This document shows positions 12,852 through 24,370 of a DNA stretch of 35,114 nucleotides, piece after piece. The stretch's first letter is position 1. The number at the start of each line of letters is the position of its first letter. The position numbers and the translations under genes were made by a program. This DNA comes from Phlegmacium glaucopus (Eukaryota > Basidiomycota > Agaricomycetes > Agaricales > Cortinariaceae): the NCBI GenBank assembly GCA_015039465.1, contig MU130046.1:22698-57811 (forward strand), written 5' to 3'. Under the pieces are notes generated by a model. The model saw only the letters and a list, made by a program, of their open reading frames with translations, had not been told where the DNA came from and ran no database searches.

Positions 12852-14215
12852 GGTAGGCGATGGGAAGAGCATAGAGTATTAAGCCTTCCTTAATTCTAGA
12901 AGCTGAAGGATAGGTTTCTAGTAGAGAACATTCCTTGCAGCGTGCTTTCTAGTCCGCTCTGTCACTGATCCAAATTGATCGATCGGTTCAGAGACTAAAA
13001 TATTGAGGCTCAATATTTTACCCGGGTCCTCCAAGCCATCTGTTTTGGGTGCCTGGAGATCTGAATTTAGCGCAGAGTACCGAAAACTGTTGATACAGAT
13101 CGATAACTTCGCTACTTGTCCATGCCTTTCCTTTGGCGCAAATGGTCCGAACTGAGGAACAGGATACTTCTCCGAATGTTGGCCAATGGTATAATACTAG
13201 AGATGCGCTCCCCATGGTGATCCTTCATTCGTGATGTTTTGTATAATAGGTGATTAGGGGGGCTTCGATGGACGGCAGTATAGCACCCTATATAGACAAG
13301 ATGAGCTTGTACCTCGACACCTGCAGCGAACATGAACCGAATAGAAATACTACACGGACTCAATTATCACAATGCGAGAATATTTTTAAATAGGACATAC
13401 TTACCCCAAACCCCAGTCTCTCACAGCCGTCATTAGTAAGGGTTGTGTCAAACCGTCCTGGAACAGAGCCATTTGGTGATGATAAATGGCATGGATTGAG
13501 TCAGCTGTTGACGGGGCAGCTGTGACTTTATGCCTAATAGGGAGCGTCCCGTGGCTTTCGTTCAAGTTGCATAGGTTGAATTACTAGAGGAAGTAATGAA
13601 ACGACGAAGGGCTTTGACTTGTGGCCGGATAATGTTGACATAGGACACGTCGGCATTTGAATTTATTTCGCCACCTCAAATTATAATTCAGTGTAGACAG
13701 AAATTTGAGAACAGAGCTCAGAGAGTCGAGATCTTCAGTAGAATGACAGCGTGTGTGTTACGAGTAGGACTTGTTCTATTACAAGTCGTTTGCACAACAA
13801 ACTTTACAGCGCAGTACTTGCTAGTATTTGATGTGACAACCTGTCAAATTTAGCCCAATAGGGTCCGCAAAGGGTTCGGAGCTTGGTCTCCAGGGACCAG
13901 GATCTTCATACTGAATCCTAGTACTAGTAGAGACTCAATAGATTATGATAGATAATTGTAAACTGCAATGGTCCCCTCCCATACCAGAAGCATTACACGT
14001 GTACTCATCAAGATGTCAAACGAGGCTTGCCATGTGTGGGACTGTGACTGTCAGACACATCAAACTCTGTGCTGTGGATTACGTTGTGCAAAACAAATTG
14101 CAAACGACTGTATTGATCTGGATGGGCCCAAAATTTGGCTGGTGTAACGCTCAAATTTCCGGCAGACACCGAATTCCGCGGAATTCAACATTCACTACGG
14201 CCGTCTTACTAATTA
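12852..14215. other. Upstream region of NLR copy 3, duplicated from the copy 1 unit
   Basis: Homologous to 4342-6090 with many small indels, lacking the MITE at 5127-5472. It probably includes the promoter of copy 3. I see no conserved frame. Confidence 0.55.
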
Positions 14216-14650
14216 TGATGTGCACACTGCACAGCCTAGTCGCCACCAATTTTGTGCAGTGGCCAATTTGGTTGGGCAAAAAAAAAATTGTTTGAGATAA
14301 CTCCCAGCATGACCGTGATGTCCTAGTATGTCCGGTCTATTGTACATACTTGAGCTTCAAGACACTTGAAATCCCACCTTTCCTCCCCCAGATCGGTCTG
14401 TCCCGGAAGCTTTTCGCAGGTATGATTACATAGTTGATTAACTTCTATATTTGGCTATGATGACATAATGGGTATTGTGGCCGTCGGCCGAATTCATAAC
14501 ACCCCAAAAATATAACTCTATCAAAAAACCGTCTATCAGGTACCCTCAGGCACCTAGATGAAGTATTTTTACCAGAGGAATAAGTGGGAAATTCTGTTCA
14601 CAGGGTTTCAATTGCACAAAATTGGTGGTGACCTGTGCACACCATTGGCC
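14216..14650. repeat. Inverted-repeat insert
   Basis: Near 14225-14260 the text gccaccaattttgtgca recurs as its reverse complement near 14608-14640. The matching place in the copy 1 unit (near 6090) lacks it, so this looks like a small foldback or MITE insertion. Its ends are not resolved. The rest of 14300-14860 holds nothing I can name. Confidence 0.4.
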
Positions 14651-14867
14651 GGTGACCGTCTGTATATCAAGGAGAAATCCTTGCGATATACACTGGTAAA
14701 TCTGAGCTTGAATTGCCGTACCGTGCGAGCCGAGTGAGTTTGTTTGAGTAGATTTGCATGTGATAGTTGAAAGGTGAGGTATTAGGCTCGTGACCATCCT
14801 GTATACGATATGTGGCTGGTCCATCTGACTTTGATTTTAAATTCCCGTTTACGGTGCGCGAGCGCCC

Positions 14868-15339
14868 TTACAGCTGAATGCAAAACCCTAGGTGCATTCT
14901 CAAAATTTACTTTGTGCGCCCGTGTTTGTACAAACAGCTGCATTTGGTAGTTTGAACGCGCTGGCGGCCTGTTCTTTGATCGCTATGTGAACAGCAACCG
15001 GCTCCACAGCTATGACGCAAGCTCCCGCAAGCTGTGGTGCAAGCGCACTAGAACTCTATCCCTCGCAGGGACATCCTCAAAACAAGTCGCTTTTGCGCTT
15101 CGGGAATATAGTGGTAGGTCATGGTGGTTACAAGTCTGAAGGCAACTCGATCGATGGCACTAACGACTACAACCTTCGGACCCTCCATTTCAGTGGGGCC
15201 GTTGCTCCAGCTGCTCCACATGGAATACCGAAAAAGGACATTGGCGCGACAGGCTTGCACCAAATGCAGCTGTTTGTACAAACACGGGCGCACAAAGTAA
15301 ATTTTGAGAATGCACCTAGGGTTTTGCATTCAGCTGTAA
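14868..15339. mobile_element. Nonautonomous TIR element (MITE), 472 bp
   Basis: Nearly perfect terminal inverted repeats of about 80 bp lie at 14868-14948 and 15259-15339, starting cagctgaatgcaaaacccta. TA at both outer edges fits a Tc1/mariner-type target duplication. There is no transposase. The open frames at 15012-15359 and on the other strand lie wholly inside the element and run into its repeats. Confidence 0.85.
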
Positions 15340-17511
15340 AAAGGTTCGACGATTTCTGACTTGCCCTAAACTAATGTTCAATTCTGCACCGCTTGCACTC
15401 CCTCATATCTTGTGTACGTTGAATAAAAGCATGGATATTAGATACCCTTCGATTTTTTCTGATCAAAAACAGTGTCTTATCTCCCTCATTATTGAGCTTT
15501 TCTGATTTATGCCTCGCTTGCTCACCAATTCGTTTATTCTTTCTCCCACAAGAGCCTATATTTATAAAACATACTTTCTTTGTTCACATGCCAAATTTCA
15601 GCGTTCAAAACAATCTGGAAGCTGTGTTGTGGAGTTTATGGGAGGTCAGAATCTCCCGAACGTTTTATAGAAATTAGCGTGGGAGCCTCAAACGTGTCAG
15701 CAAAAGAAGGCAAATTAAGATAAAAATCAGGGATGTAATACAAAGAGAAAAAGTTGCAATCTATGTCTGTGTCTACTTTAAATAAATGGACTCGTCTTTG
15801 CATGGCCCTCAAGTAAAGTATTATCTAAGATATGAGTTAAAAATATACTTCCTATCGCACTCGTCCATGTTGCCTGTAACTTGAATGCCACAAAAAATAA
15901 GAGAAGATGGCAGATTCAGAATTGGTGTCGATGTTGGTGGTGAGATTCTGTCTTCCAGTTTTAAAACAAGCTTATAACTGTCGTAGGAACGAATACGGAT
16001 AGCGTTATCGTTGATATCACGCGAACGAAAGAGATTACAAGGGGCATTGTTGCCACTTTCAAGCATGAAACGACTGTGGATATCACCACTGGCATAGAGT
16101 TTGCAGTCAAAAAGGTGTTAGAACAAGCAGGGATTGGCCATCGCAGCGATGAGATTCTGAGTTTGACGATTGGAACTACAGTGAGATTGTTGATCTTTTT
16201 CTCTATCCTGTTGATTTTCTCAAATCTTCCTTAGCATTTCATCAATGCGATTGTACAGCTAGATGCAATCAGGCTGGAAAAGGTGGCCGTCATTCGACTC
16301 GCAGCTCCATATACAACCGAGTGCCCTCCTGTGCGTCTCAAACCTATAGGCCTCAGAGACCTATTGACATGCCATATAAGTTCATTGATTTCCCTGATGA
16401 TCTGAGCGAAATTATGAATGGACATACCACGGTCATTCATGGCGGTCTCCAGATGCATGTTCTCCTTCGATGTTATGGTAACGAATACTTACACCTTCGA
16501 ATAGAGATGGAAGAATTATAAATGATCTTCGAGAGCATGAAATTCTTGACCAAGCGGACATAATCCGCTCAAAAGGCTTGAAAAATATTGTTCTCGTAGG
16601 AGTCTGTAAGTACTCAATCCAATCTGTCCTTAACGTTTTCCTTAACTGTTGTTCGACCAGACTCCCCTCTGGACGTGGAAGGAAAGACCGAGTATAAAGT
16701 TCGTGACATTCTGTTAAAGGAGCTCGGCCCAGAGATTAATATTGTTTGTTCGCGTGATGGTCGGTTCTTTTACCAAATGCCTCTCCTTCCGCCTCATCAC
16801 ACTCTTACCTCCTAGTTGGACACGTTGGATTTCTGGAACGAGAAAATGCTTCAATCCTCAATGCTTCGTCCTATCCTTTGCTCGCCGAACTATTCATGGA
16901 TATCAAAAGGCTATGAAGCGACTTGGACTTTCATGTCCTCTTTACCTAACACAGGTGTGTTTCTGATGTTGAAGTTTGATCATCTGTATCCTAACGTAAT
17001 GTAAGTAGAATGACGGAACATTGACTACAGCAGCAGAAGCCGCACGGCTGCCTATCAGAACCTTTTCTTCTGGAGCGACAAACTCTATGCGTGGGGCATC
17101 ATATCTGGCTGGAATAGATCTAAAGAGGCAAGAAGGTTCTGGGAAATTGTTGTCGATATTGGAGGTACTACGACGGATGTGGGTGTATTACTACCAAGTG
17201 GCTTCCCTCGACAAGCAGCAGCGTTTATCAAAGGTGGAGTCGAAAGTTCTCAAAACTATCTGTAACCTTCTGACGTTTTTATTCAGTTGCTGGAGTCAGA
17301 ACAAAGTATTGCTCTTGTATAGCCCACGCGGGACGATCGTTAATCAGTCCTTTAGTTTTTCGATGCCAGATATTCATTCGATTGGCTTGGGCGGAGGATC
17401 ACGAGTTCGACTCGTAGAGAATGGTCAAGTCACCGTTGGGCCAGATTCTGTAGGCCACCAGGTCAGCCGCTGGCATATCTCGTCCATCCTTCGTAATCAA
17501 TGTTGTGCCGG

Positions 17512-17835
17512 TCATTGACTAGGTCATGACTCTCAGGTGACTGGTCATCACAGTCATGACTCTGGTCATGACCGCAGTCATGACTGCTCTCACGGCCCTA
17601 GGCCTGCGATCGTGCTGATCTGATCGGTGATGTAACTGATCTTGTTGTCTGCGCTGCCGGCTTGTGACATCCTGTGACTTGGTAAGAGTTATCTACCCTA
17701 ATCAAATAAGACCGATAAGCCCCGGCAGCCCTGGCTTACACTTAGCCGGGTTGCCATCAGCCATGACCAGTCATGACTGGGCATGACCCAGTCATGACTA
17801 TGACTGGTCATCAAAAACTGGCTGGTCATGACCGC
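17512..17835. mobile_element. Insert rich in the palindrome GTCATGAC, inside the hydantoinase relic
   Basis: About ten copies of GTCATGAC or ggtcatgacc lie in two clusters (17512-17590 and 17760-17835) that are roughly inverted to each other around a 170-bp middle. It interrupts the hydantoinase reading after the GPDSVGH segment, so a MITE is the likely explanation, but exact ends and target duplication were not found. Confidence 0.55.
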
Positions 17836-17849
17836 ACAACACTGAAATA

Positions 17850-18513
17850 GGGACCGTCAAAGTTGTATTCGTATTCGTATTTGACCGCATTATATAATAT
17901 AATTTAAAGTCCGACACACGGCCTTTGCGTCACATCGGATTCACGATAACACTTTGCTCAAGTTCACTATGCCCTCACAAACAGTCCAACTCCTTAACGA
18001 CTACATAATGTCTATGGTGTTTAGAAAACTATTTACCCCTCCCGAAAGAAGGACAATCGACAGCATATGCAGCAAGAATCTATGCTTGATTTGGATTCTC
18101 TCACTGCAATACTTAGTTCTTGTTATCCTAATGGTCGACACCACGTTCCCAAGGCTGGAAACCTTCATTTAGCATGGGAGTATGCCCAGAAAGATCATCA
18201 TCATTTCATAAACATGCTGGGTATAACTCCAGTGCTCCACTGTTTTTCAAACAATCCTTAATCTCATTGAAGAACATCCTGTATTCACTAGCCTTGGTTG
18301 CTTTGGCCATATTGAAATAAGTGTAATATGAAAATGAGTGTGAATTAGAGGAAGGGTTTTCGCCATAGGTGTTGCGTCGAGAGGTATTGAGTTCGACAGC
18401 AATGCTGCAGATTATGCAGGTCACAAAATGGTCACAGTTGACTTTGAATTTTATATTATATAATGCGGTCAAATACGAATACAAATACAAATATGGTCAA
18501 CTTTGACGGTCCC
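17850..18513. mobile_element. 664-bp MITE with TA target duplication
   Basis: Terminal inverted repeats begin GGGACCGTCAAAGTTG at 17850 and end with the complement at 18513. Both contain gtatttgaccgcattatata. TA at 17848-17849 and 18514-18515 is the target duplication expected of Tc1/mariner-type elements. It sits inside the hydantoinase relic. Open frames at 17954-18261 are not recognised. Confidence 0.88.
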
Positions 18514-19096
18514 TAATGATAATATCAAGCATCTACTCGAGGTTTGTCTTTGCAATATTCTCACTCTGGTCTACTTAACATAATAATCCCTTACTATCCA
18601 AGAGGGTTGTTGATCACATGAAAACCAGTCCCGAGGACTGCGATTTGCTTCTAGTTGGAGGTGGCTCAATAATAGCGCCTACCAGCTTGAGGGGTGTAGC
18701 AAACATCATGTTAGTATCCTTTTTAGAACGTCAAGTATTGCTCTTCTCAGTCCAAGTCGTTACTAGATTACTGAAATTCCATGAAGTCGCCAACGCCGTC
18801 AGAGCTGCCATTGCCAGTGTTTCTGGAGGCGTTGATACCATAGAGATCCTACAGGGTAAAAGTCTCCCTGAGACTCTGGAGCGAATCAAGCAGCAAGCTA
18901 TCGACAATGCAGTCAAATCTGGTGCTGATTGGGCTACTACCAGGGTTGCAGATGTCAACATTTTACCTGTCCAGGTAACATCAGTTTTAGCTTGCACTAC
19001 CGTTTTTGATCATCTTCATAATTTGACTTTAGTACGTGACGAACCAAGCTACTCGGATTATCGTCAGGGCAATTGGTGAACTTGCTGTGGGAAACT

Positions 19097-19670
19097 GAAG
19101 GAGTCATTCTCGATGAAGATGGTGTGTATGGGTCTTGCTTTAAAGAGGATGATGACACTTCCACGGTAATGTCGATCGTGCGTAATCCACTGCCCAAGAA
19201 AGAGGAAATCGATTACAAGATATACAAGCCAAATGTTGTGGGCGATGACTGGATCGTTTCGGAGACTGACCTCTGTATGATCTCAACAAACTTCGATGTG
19301 GAATCTGTAGCTTATTGATAATTCTAGTTTTTATAATGGAAGGATGTGGAGTTTTGGGAACGGTATGTTATAACCTTGTGTAATCATCATTGTTTATCCT
19401 TCACATGTACTTATTTCTTTCTCAGGGAGGAGGCGGTTCGCCTTACTCTACATACCTGACCTGTTGTCAAGTCCTACGCGACGGTGGATCTATTCACATT
19501 ATCGATCATAAATCGTTAAAAGACGACGATGCGGCAGCTCGTGGTGGTAAGATTGTCAGTACCTCACGGGATCGGAACGCCTTCGAAGCGGTGCACATTT
19601 GAGAAAAGCAGGCCTTGAATTGGCAAAGTACTGCGGAATCACGGGATTCTCTGCCACTCTATGGTAAGTA
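19097..19670 (+). pseudogene. DUF917-domain half of the hydantoinase-type fusion, truncated
   Basis: Fungal homologues often carry a DUF917 domain after the hydantoinase part. Here the segment WIVSETDLCMIS (near 19250), then CGVLGT and, after a GT-AG intron (about 19362-19427), GGGGSPYSTYL with LRDGGSIHIIDHKSLKDDD match that domain's start. A short later piece, RKAGLELAKYCGITGFSATLW, ends near 19662. The frame is broken around 19090, between 19290 and 19345, and around 19550. The rest of DUF917 is absent, so this is the 3' part of the same dead gene. Confidence 0.72.
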
Positions 19671-20029
19671 AGAATCAATTGGGGAGTGGGAACGCAGATC
19701 ATTTTAACCTCGTTTCTAATGGAAAAATCAATGATGAGATTGGTGGTAGTAATGGCATGCAGTCCCTTCTAATGGTGGTGGGCAATGCCTGTTATGGATT
19801 TGGCAGTGTTATGTCATGTCACATTGCCAAATGCGTGACAAAGTGTGAAACACTTGAAACATAGCTTGCTCACTCAGTTCTGCATCATTTTGGATGATTT
19901 CTTTTGTATCATAAATGTATTATAGCATCATGTGAACATATATTTAATAAAATTTTATGATATAAATGGTGGTTTTGTGGTTTTTGGAGGTGGCTATGCT
20001 TTCTTTGTCTAGTGGACTGAAACTTCTAA
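19671..20029. other. No gene seen
   Basis: AT-rich sequence after the DUF917 remnant, leading into the tandem repeat. The 19661-19864 frame has no recognisable content. Confidence 0.4.
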
Positions 20030-21190
20030 GCAATATAACACTTCAATTATTTATTTCTGCAACATGTTTTGGTGATGTTAAATTCTCTACCATGTGTTGT
20101 AAATGTTTCTCAGCAGTTATTTTATTTTATTACACACACAGGACCCTACAAATGAGCAATTTCTACCCAAGTCCCTGCCAAAATGCCATTTTTTCAGCTT
20201 CCAGCCAATAGAACACTTCAGAAATGGGTTCATGTGACTTGTCTTGGTGATGTGAAATGAGCTAATATATATTTTTAATATTTATTAGCAGTTACATTGT
20301 TTTATTTCACACCCAGGCCCTTATAAATGAACAGTTTCCACACAAATTCCTGCTAAAATGCAGTGTTGGCAACTTCTATCCTATAGAACACTTCTAAAAC
20401 TGGTTTATTTAACTCATATTACTGACATCAAATACTATGATATGTATTATGAACATCTTTCAGGAGTTAGATTTTTTTATTTCACACTCAAGCCCTTAAA
20501 AATGAGTGAGCTGGTGGCAGTTCCAATCTAAATTTGAAACTTCCAACCTATAGAACAGTTCATAAACTGCACTTTGTAGCTATTCCTGTACCAAAAATTG
20601 TCTCTGGGGTGTCAAAAATATTCCTCAGGAGTTTTCTTATTTTATTTCACACTTAGAACCCTACAATTAAGCAAACCCCACCCAAATCCCTGCTAAATTG
20701 CAATTTTTAAGACTTCCAGCCTATAGAACTCTTCAGAAACTGGGTTCTGCAGCCTATCAAAGTGACAAAATATACTCTACCATATATTCTCAACATTTAT
20801 TAGGGGTTAGATTTTTTTATTCCACTTTTAACCCCTCACAACTGAGTGATCTTCAGCCAATTTCATCCAAAGTGTGATGTTTGAGACTTCCAACCTATAG
20901 AACACTCAATAAACTAGTTTCTGTAACTCATCTTGGTGATAATAAATGCTCTACGATGTATCCTAAACATTCCTCAGGAGTCTAATCATCTGATTTTACA
21001 TGTTGAGCTTAATAAAACAAGTGATATCAGGCCAATGCTAGCCAAATTGATGGCTGAAGTTTCTAAGGAATAGAACTCTTCAACAACTCATTTCTTGGAT
21101 TTGTTTTGGTGGGATAATATGTTCTAATTTTGATTCTGAACATTTTGTTGGGAGTGGAATTTTTAATTTCATGCTCTAAGTATGAGATAC
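20030..21190. repeat. About 173-bp tandem repeat, roughly seven degenerate units
   Basis: The marker tatagaaca/cttca recurs at 20211, 20386, 20553, 20726, 20900 and 21073, giving periods of 175, 167, 173, 174 and 173. Each unit also carries ttttatttcacac, aatgagca and cttggtgatg. No frame is kept across units, so it is satellite-like. The last unit forms the left arm of the palindrome at 21041-21359. Confidence 0.85.
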
Positions 21191-21359
21191 TGGGTGGGAA
21201 GAGCCCATATCTCATACTTGGGGCATGAAATTAAAAATTCTACTCCCAACAAAATGTTAAGAATATAAAATATAACATATTCTCCCACCAAAACAAATCC
21301 CATAAATGAGTATTTGAAGAGTTCTATACCTTAGAAGTTTCAGCCATCAATTTGGCTGG
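21041..21359. repeat. Large palindrome, arms about 150 bp
   Basis: Left arm 21041-21193 and right arm 21203-21359 are inverted copies with few differences (for example gccaaattgatggctgaa), separated by about 10 bp. The left arm is the final tandem-repeat unit, so the right arm is an inverted unit. It could be the end of a foldback element or of a satellite-bearing transposon. Confidence 0.85.
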
Positions 21360-22037
21360 GGAAACATGTGTCCAGACACAACAGTACAAATTCACAAAAT
21401 TTTATTTGTTGTAGCTGATTCACATCCTATTTATATGGATATACATCACTGAAAGTCCCCTCTGGGAGTGTTGTACAGAGAGGGAGCTCAGTGTCTCACT
21501 TTCTGAGATGTGACATATGTGTGACACATGCCAAGCCAGATATCACAGGTGACAGGCATTGCCCACCACCACTTCTAATGACAAAGTTGGGTTTCTTGCC
21601 ACTCGTTTCTGGGTTTTGGAAATTGAACATTCTTTTAGATATTTTAATGTTCCTGCATTGGATTTATTATTTATGTCTTTCTTTCCAAATGAACTGACCT
21701 CGCCTCAGCCTATCCCTTACTGAATCAGGTTTTGCCGGGTCAGTTCTGTTGGACCTTCCTCCTTCAAATTTTTTGATCGTGAACCTTCTTAGCGGTTTAC
21801 AATCGGCCCAATTTGTATGCTAAATAATATTGTCATCCTCTGCGGCAATTTATGAACAATCGATTCATAGGTTGATACCAAGGTCTCTGAACGACGGGGA
21901 TGGGAATACAATTTTGCCAATGAAGATAGTCTATTTCATTTTATTTAGGAAGTTAGAGCTAGATTCACGGTCATTCACCTCAGGTATGCATCAATAAATT
22001 GCATGAAGACGAGGATGTGAATATGTATATTTCCAAG
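21360..22037. other. No gene seen
   Basis: Unique-looking sequence. A 68-codon frame at 21491-21697 has no recognisable motif. Nothing else is supported. Confidence 0.4.
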
Positions 22038-22399
22038 GTCTTTACTCTCCCCCACACATTCTGAGCGACTCCGAGTGACTTGGAACTGCTCAGAATGAAT
22101 TTTTGGTGAGAGTCCAGCCAATTTTCCATTTAACTTGGACTCATTCCAACCACATTCTGAGCAGTTCCAAGCAGAACGGCTCGGAACGGCTCGGCTCCTG
22201 GTCCTAGCAGTACCGATCAGTACCGAGCAGTTCCCAGTCTGAGCTGAATATTATATATTATTTAAAATTAAAGTAGTCATATGTAAGGTAATTATAATTC
22301 ATATAGTTCAGGTGGCAATGGCTTGCTGCCATTTGACTTTTGTATTTCGTTTAGGCCGCGGGGTGTGATCACGTGACCTTATGTTACACAAATCAACAA

Positions 22400-22655
22400 A
22401 CCCTTTGTCATCTCGCAACTACCACCATCACATCACCACACCACCATCCCAACCACCACCACCGTCACATCAGAACCATGACAATGAAGACATGACAACA
22501 GCAAACAATGACAACGACGGATGACGACAAGGACAACCAACAACAATGGCTACAACAACAACAACAACAACGATGACAATGATGACAATGACAATGATGA
22601 TGACAATGACAATGACAATGACAACGATGATGATGATGATGATGACGACAACGAC
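22400..22655. repeat. Microsatellite tract (cca, caa, atgaca)
   Basis: Runs of ccaccaccatca-like, caacaacaa and atgacaatgatg words. Both strands give low-complexity open frames, which are not genes. A second cca tract lies at 22755-22860. Confidence 0.8.
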
Positions 22656-22659
22656 AGGG

Positions 22660-22998
22660 ACAATAGCCACCCCCCTTTTTAGGGGGGTTTTGGTTTTTTT
22701 ATTTTATTTTATTTATTTTACTTCACTATTAACTACAACCCGCAGCGTACGACGACCACCACCACCATTTCACCACCACCACCGTCCACTCTGACATGCC
22801 ACCACCACCACCCACCCCGATGCACCACCACCATCATCCACCTTGACACACTACCACCACCGATGGCTACCCCCCTGTCTGGGGGAGGTGTATATCTTGT
22901 TTTGACATGACGACGCTGCTGGCTACCCCCCCTGTTCAGGGGGGCTTTTATTTTGGCAGACGACGATGGCTACCCCCTTATTTAGGGGGGTTTTTTTT
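22660..22998. repeat. C-run/G-run hairpin minisatellite, left block
   Basis: Repeated units of the form ctaccccc-(4 to 7 nt)-gggggttttattt separated by gacgacgatgg-like spacers, at about 22663, 22868, 22924 and 22967. Each unit can form a 5-7 bp C:G hairpin followed by T residues. Confidence 0.75.
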
Positions 22999-23379
22999 AT
23001 TTCGATGGGCGACAACGACCACTAGAGGTCTTTACAGTGCCCCACGGTTTCCGCTCGGAATCTGAGTGGATTCCAAGCATTCCGAGGAGCAAACTTGGAC
23101 TCTGAGCAGAATATTTTCTGGCAGGTAACCCCCTCAATTTTGTGAGTTTGGTCGGAATGTATTCCACTCGGAATCCACTTGGAGTCCAAGTGGATTCCAA
23201 GTAAATTACTCGGAATCCGCTCAGACTCCGAGTCCGAATTGAGAATTCCAACTTGGAATCCACTCAGAATCCATTCAGACTCCACTTGGAATCCCAAGGA
23301 TTCCGAGTGTTTCCAATTGCCAACTTCCTAATCAAGTAATTAATCACCTGACTTGTAGCATATGACAAATAAAAGAATA

Positions 23380-23470
23380 CCAGTAAGGAGAATTGAACCA
23401 AAGACCTTGAGAAAGGTCATGTGACATAATTCCCACACTGCATCAGTGATCTACCAACTGCACCATCATT
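23380..23470 (-). other. tRNA-like pol III promoter boxes, left arm
   Basis: Inverted copy of the right-arm sequence: B-box-like ggttcaattc and A-box-like tggtgcagttggt on the minus strand. See the entry at 24153. Confidence 0.5.
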
Positions 23471-24152
23471 GCTTGTATATATATAAAAACTAATGGTTAT
23501 ATATACCCTTCCCACCTGACTAAATAATATATTCTGGCACTTGCTGAGGGGCTACTACCATGTATTATATACCAAAATGTTCATAAAAATGAGGGGAATC
23601 CATTGGTAATAAAATCGTGATGTGATACGCACTTTGATATGCAGTTATATGCGAAATACTGCAGAATATACAGTAAAATAATGCGCTCTATGCTTATAAA
23701 TGAGCCGAACATGACGCACCATATACCGATAGAATCGTGCTAATACCAGCTTTCAGAATATATATAAATCACGTGCATGCGCCATGTCTGGTGCGTGTTT
23801 TTACACATTTTACATGTTTTAATATTGAAAAAGGGCTTATATTCCCACGCTCATAGTATGGTTAGATTCCCTAGCAGTGTAGTTTTCTATCGGTATAAGG
23901 TGCGTCATGTTCGGCTCATTTATAAGCATAGAGCGCATTATTTTACAGTATATTCTGCAGTATTTCGCATATAACTGCATATCAAAGTGCGTATCACATC
24001 ACGATTTTATTACCAATGGATTCCCATCATTTTTATGAACATTTTGGTATATAATACATGGTAGTAGCCCCTCAGCAAGTGCCAGAATATATTATTTAGT
24101 CAGGTGGGAAGGGTATATATAACCATTAGTTTTTATATATATACAAGCAATG

Positions 24153-24232
24153 ATGGTGCAGTTGGTAGATCACTGATGCAGTGTGGGAATTATGTCACAT
24201 GACCTTTCTCAAGGTCTTTGGTTCAATCCTCC
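24153..24232 (+). other. tRNA-like pol III promoter boxes, right arm
   Basis: An A-box-like tggtgcagttggtaga at 24154 is followed about 65 nt later by a B-box ggttcaatcc at 24220-24229. This resembles the internal promoter of a tRNA or tRNA-derived SINE. No full cloverleaf could be drawn, so it is a relic or a captured promoter rather than a working tRNA. Confidence 0.5.
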
Positions 24233-24370
24233 TTACTGGTATTCTTTTATTTGTCATATGCTACAAGTCAGGTGATTACAGCCGTTTGAAGAATTGATGG
24301 CACTACCCGTTATATTTTGATGTATTCTAAAATTAATGACTTAGTAAAACTTTCAAATTTTGCTGTCTTT

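Larger units (their letters stand above)
15907..19096 (+). pseudogene. Hydantoinase/oxoprolinase-like protein, broken by frameshifts and insertions
   Basis: Relic of a fungal HyuA-type ATP-dependent amidohydrolase gene; the family opens hydantoin or 5-oxoproline rings. Exons can be traced: 15907-15939, 15987-16180, 16235-16330, 16381-~16465, ~16506-16605, 16661-16759, 16816-16954, 17009-17233, 17287-17305, 17356-~17460, then ~18520-19096 with introns. Family motifs are clear: GVDVGGTNTD at the start, IGTTHFINA, IDFPDDL, NGHTTVIHGG, SCPLYLTQNDGTLTTAAEAA, VVDIGGTTTDVG, SIGLGGGSRV, LLLVGGGSIIAP, VANAVRAAIASVSG, and YVTNQATR near the end. Indels shift the frame near 15910, 16870-16890 and 17128-17135. 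About 100 residues after GPDSVGH are missing where two repeats sit. The start is the ATG at 15907, one base out of frame with the motif. Not functional as it stands. Confidence 0.88.

Noticed and set aside
15012..15359. 115-codon plus-strand frame and its minus-strand partner
   Set aside because: Both lie wholly inside the 472-bp MITE and run into its inverted ends.
17954..18261. Two overlapping frames in the 664-bp MITE
   Set aside because: No recognisable domain, and they end within the element; probably chance.
22546..22794. Met/Thr-rich frame and Val/Ile-rich minus-strand frame
   Set aside because: Low-complexity translation of a microsatellite.
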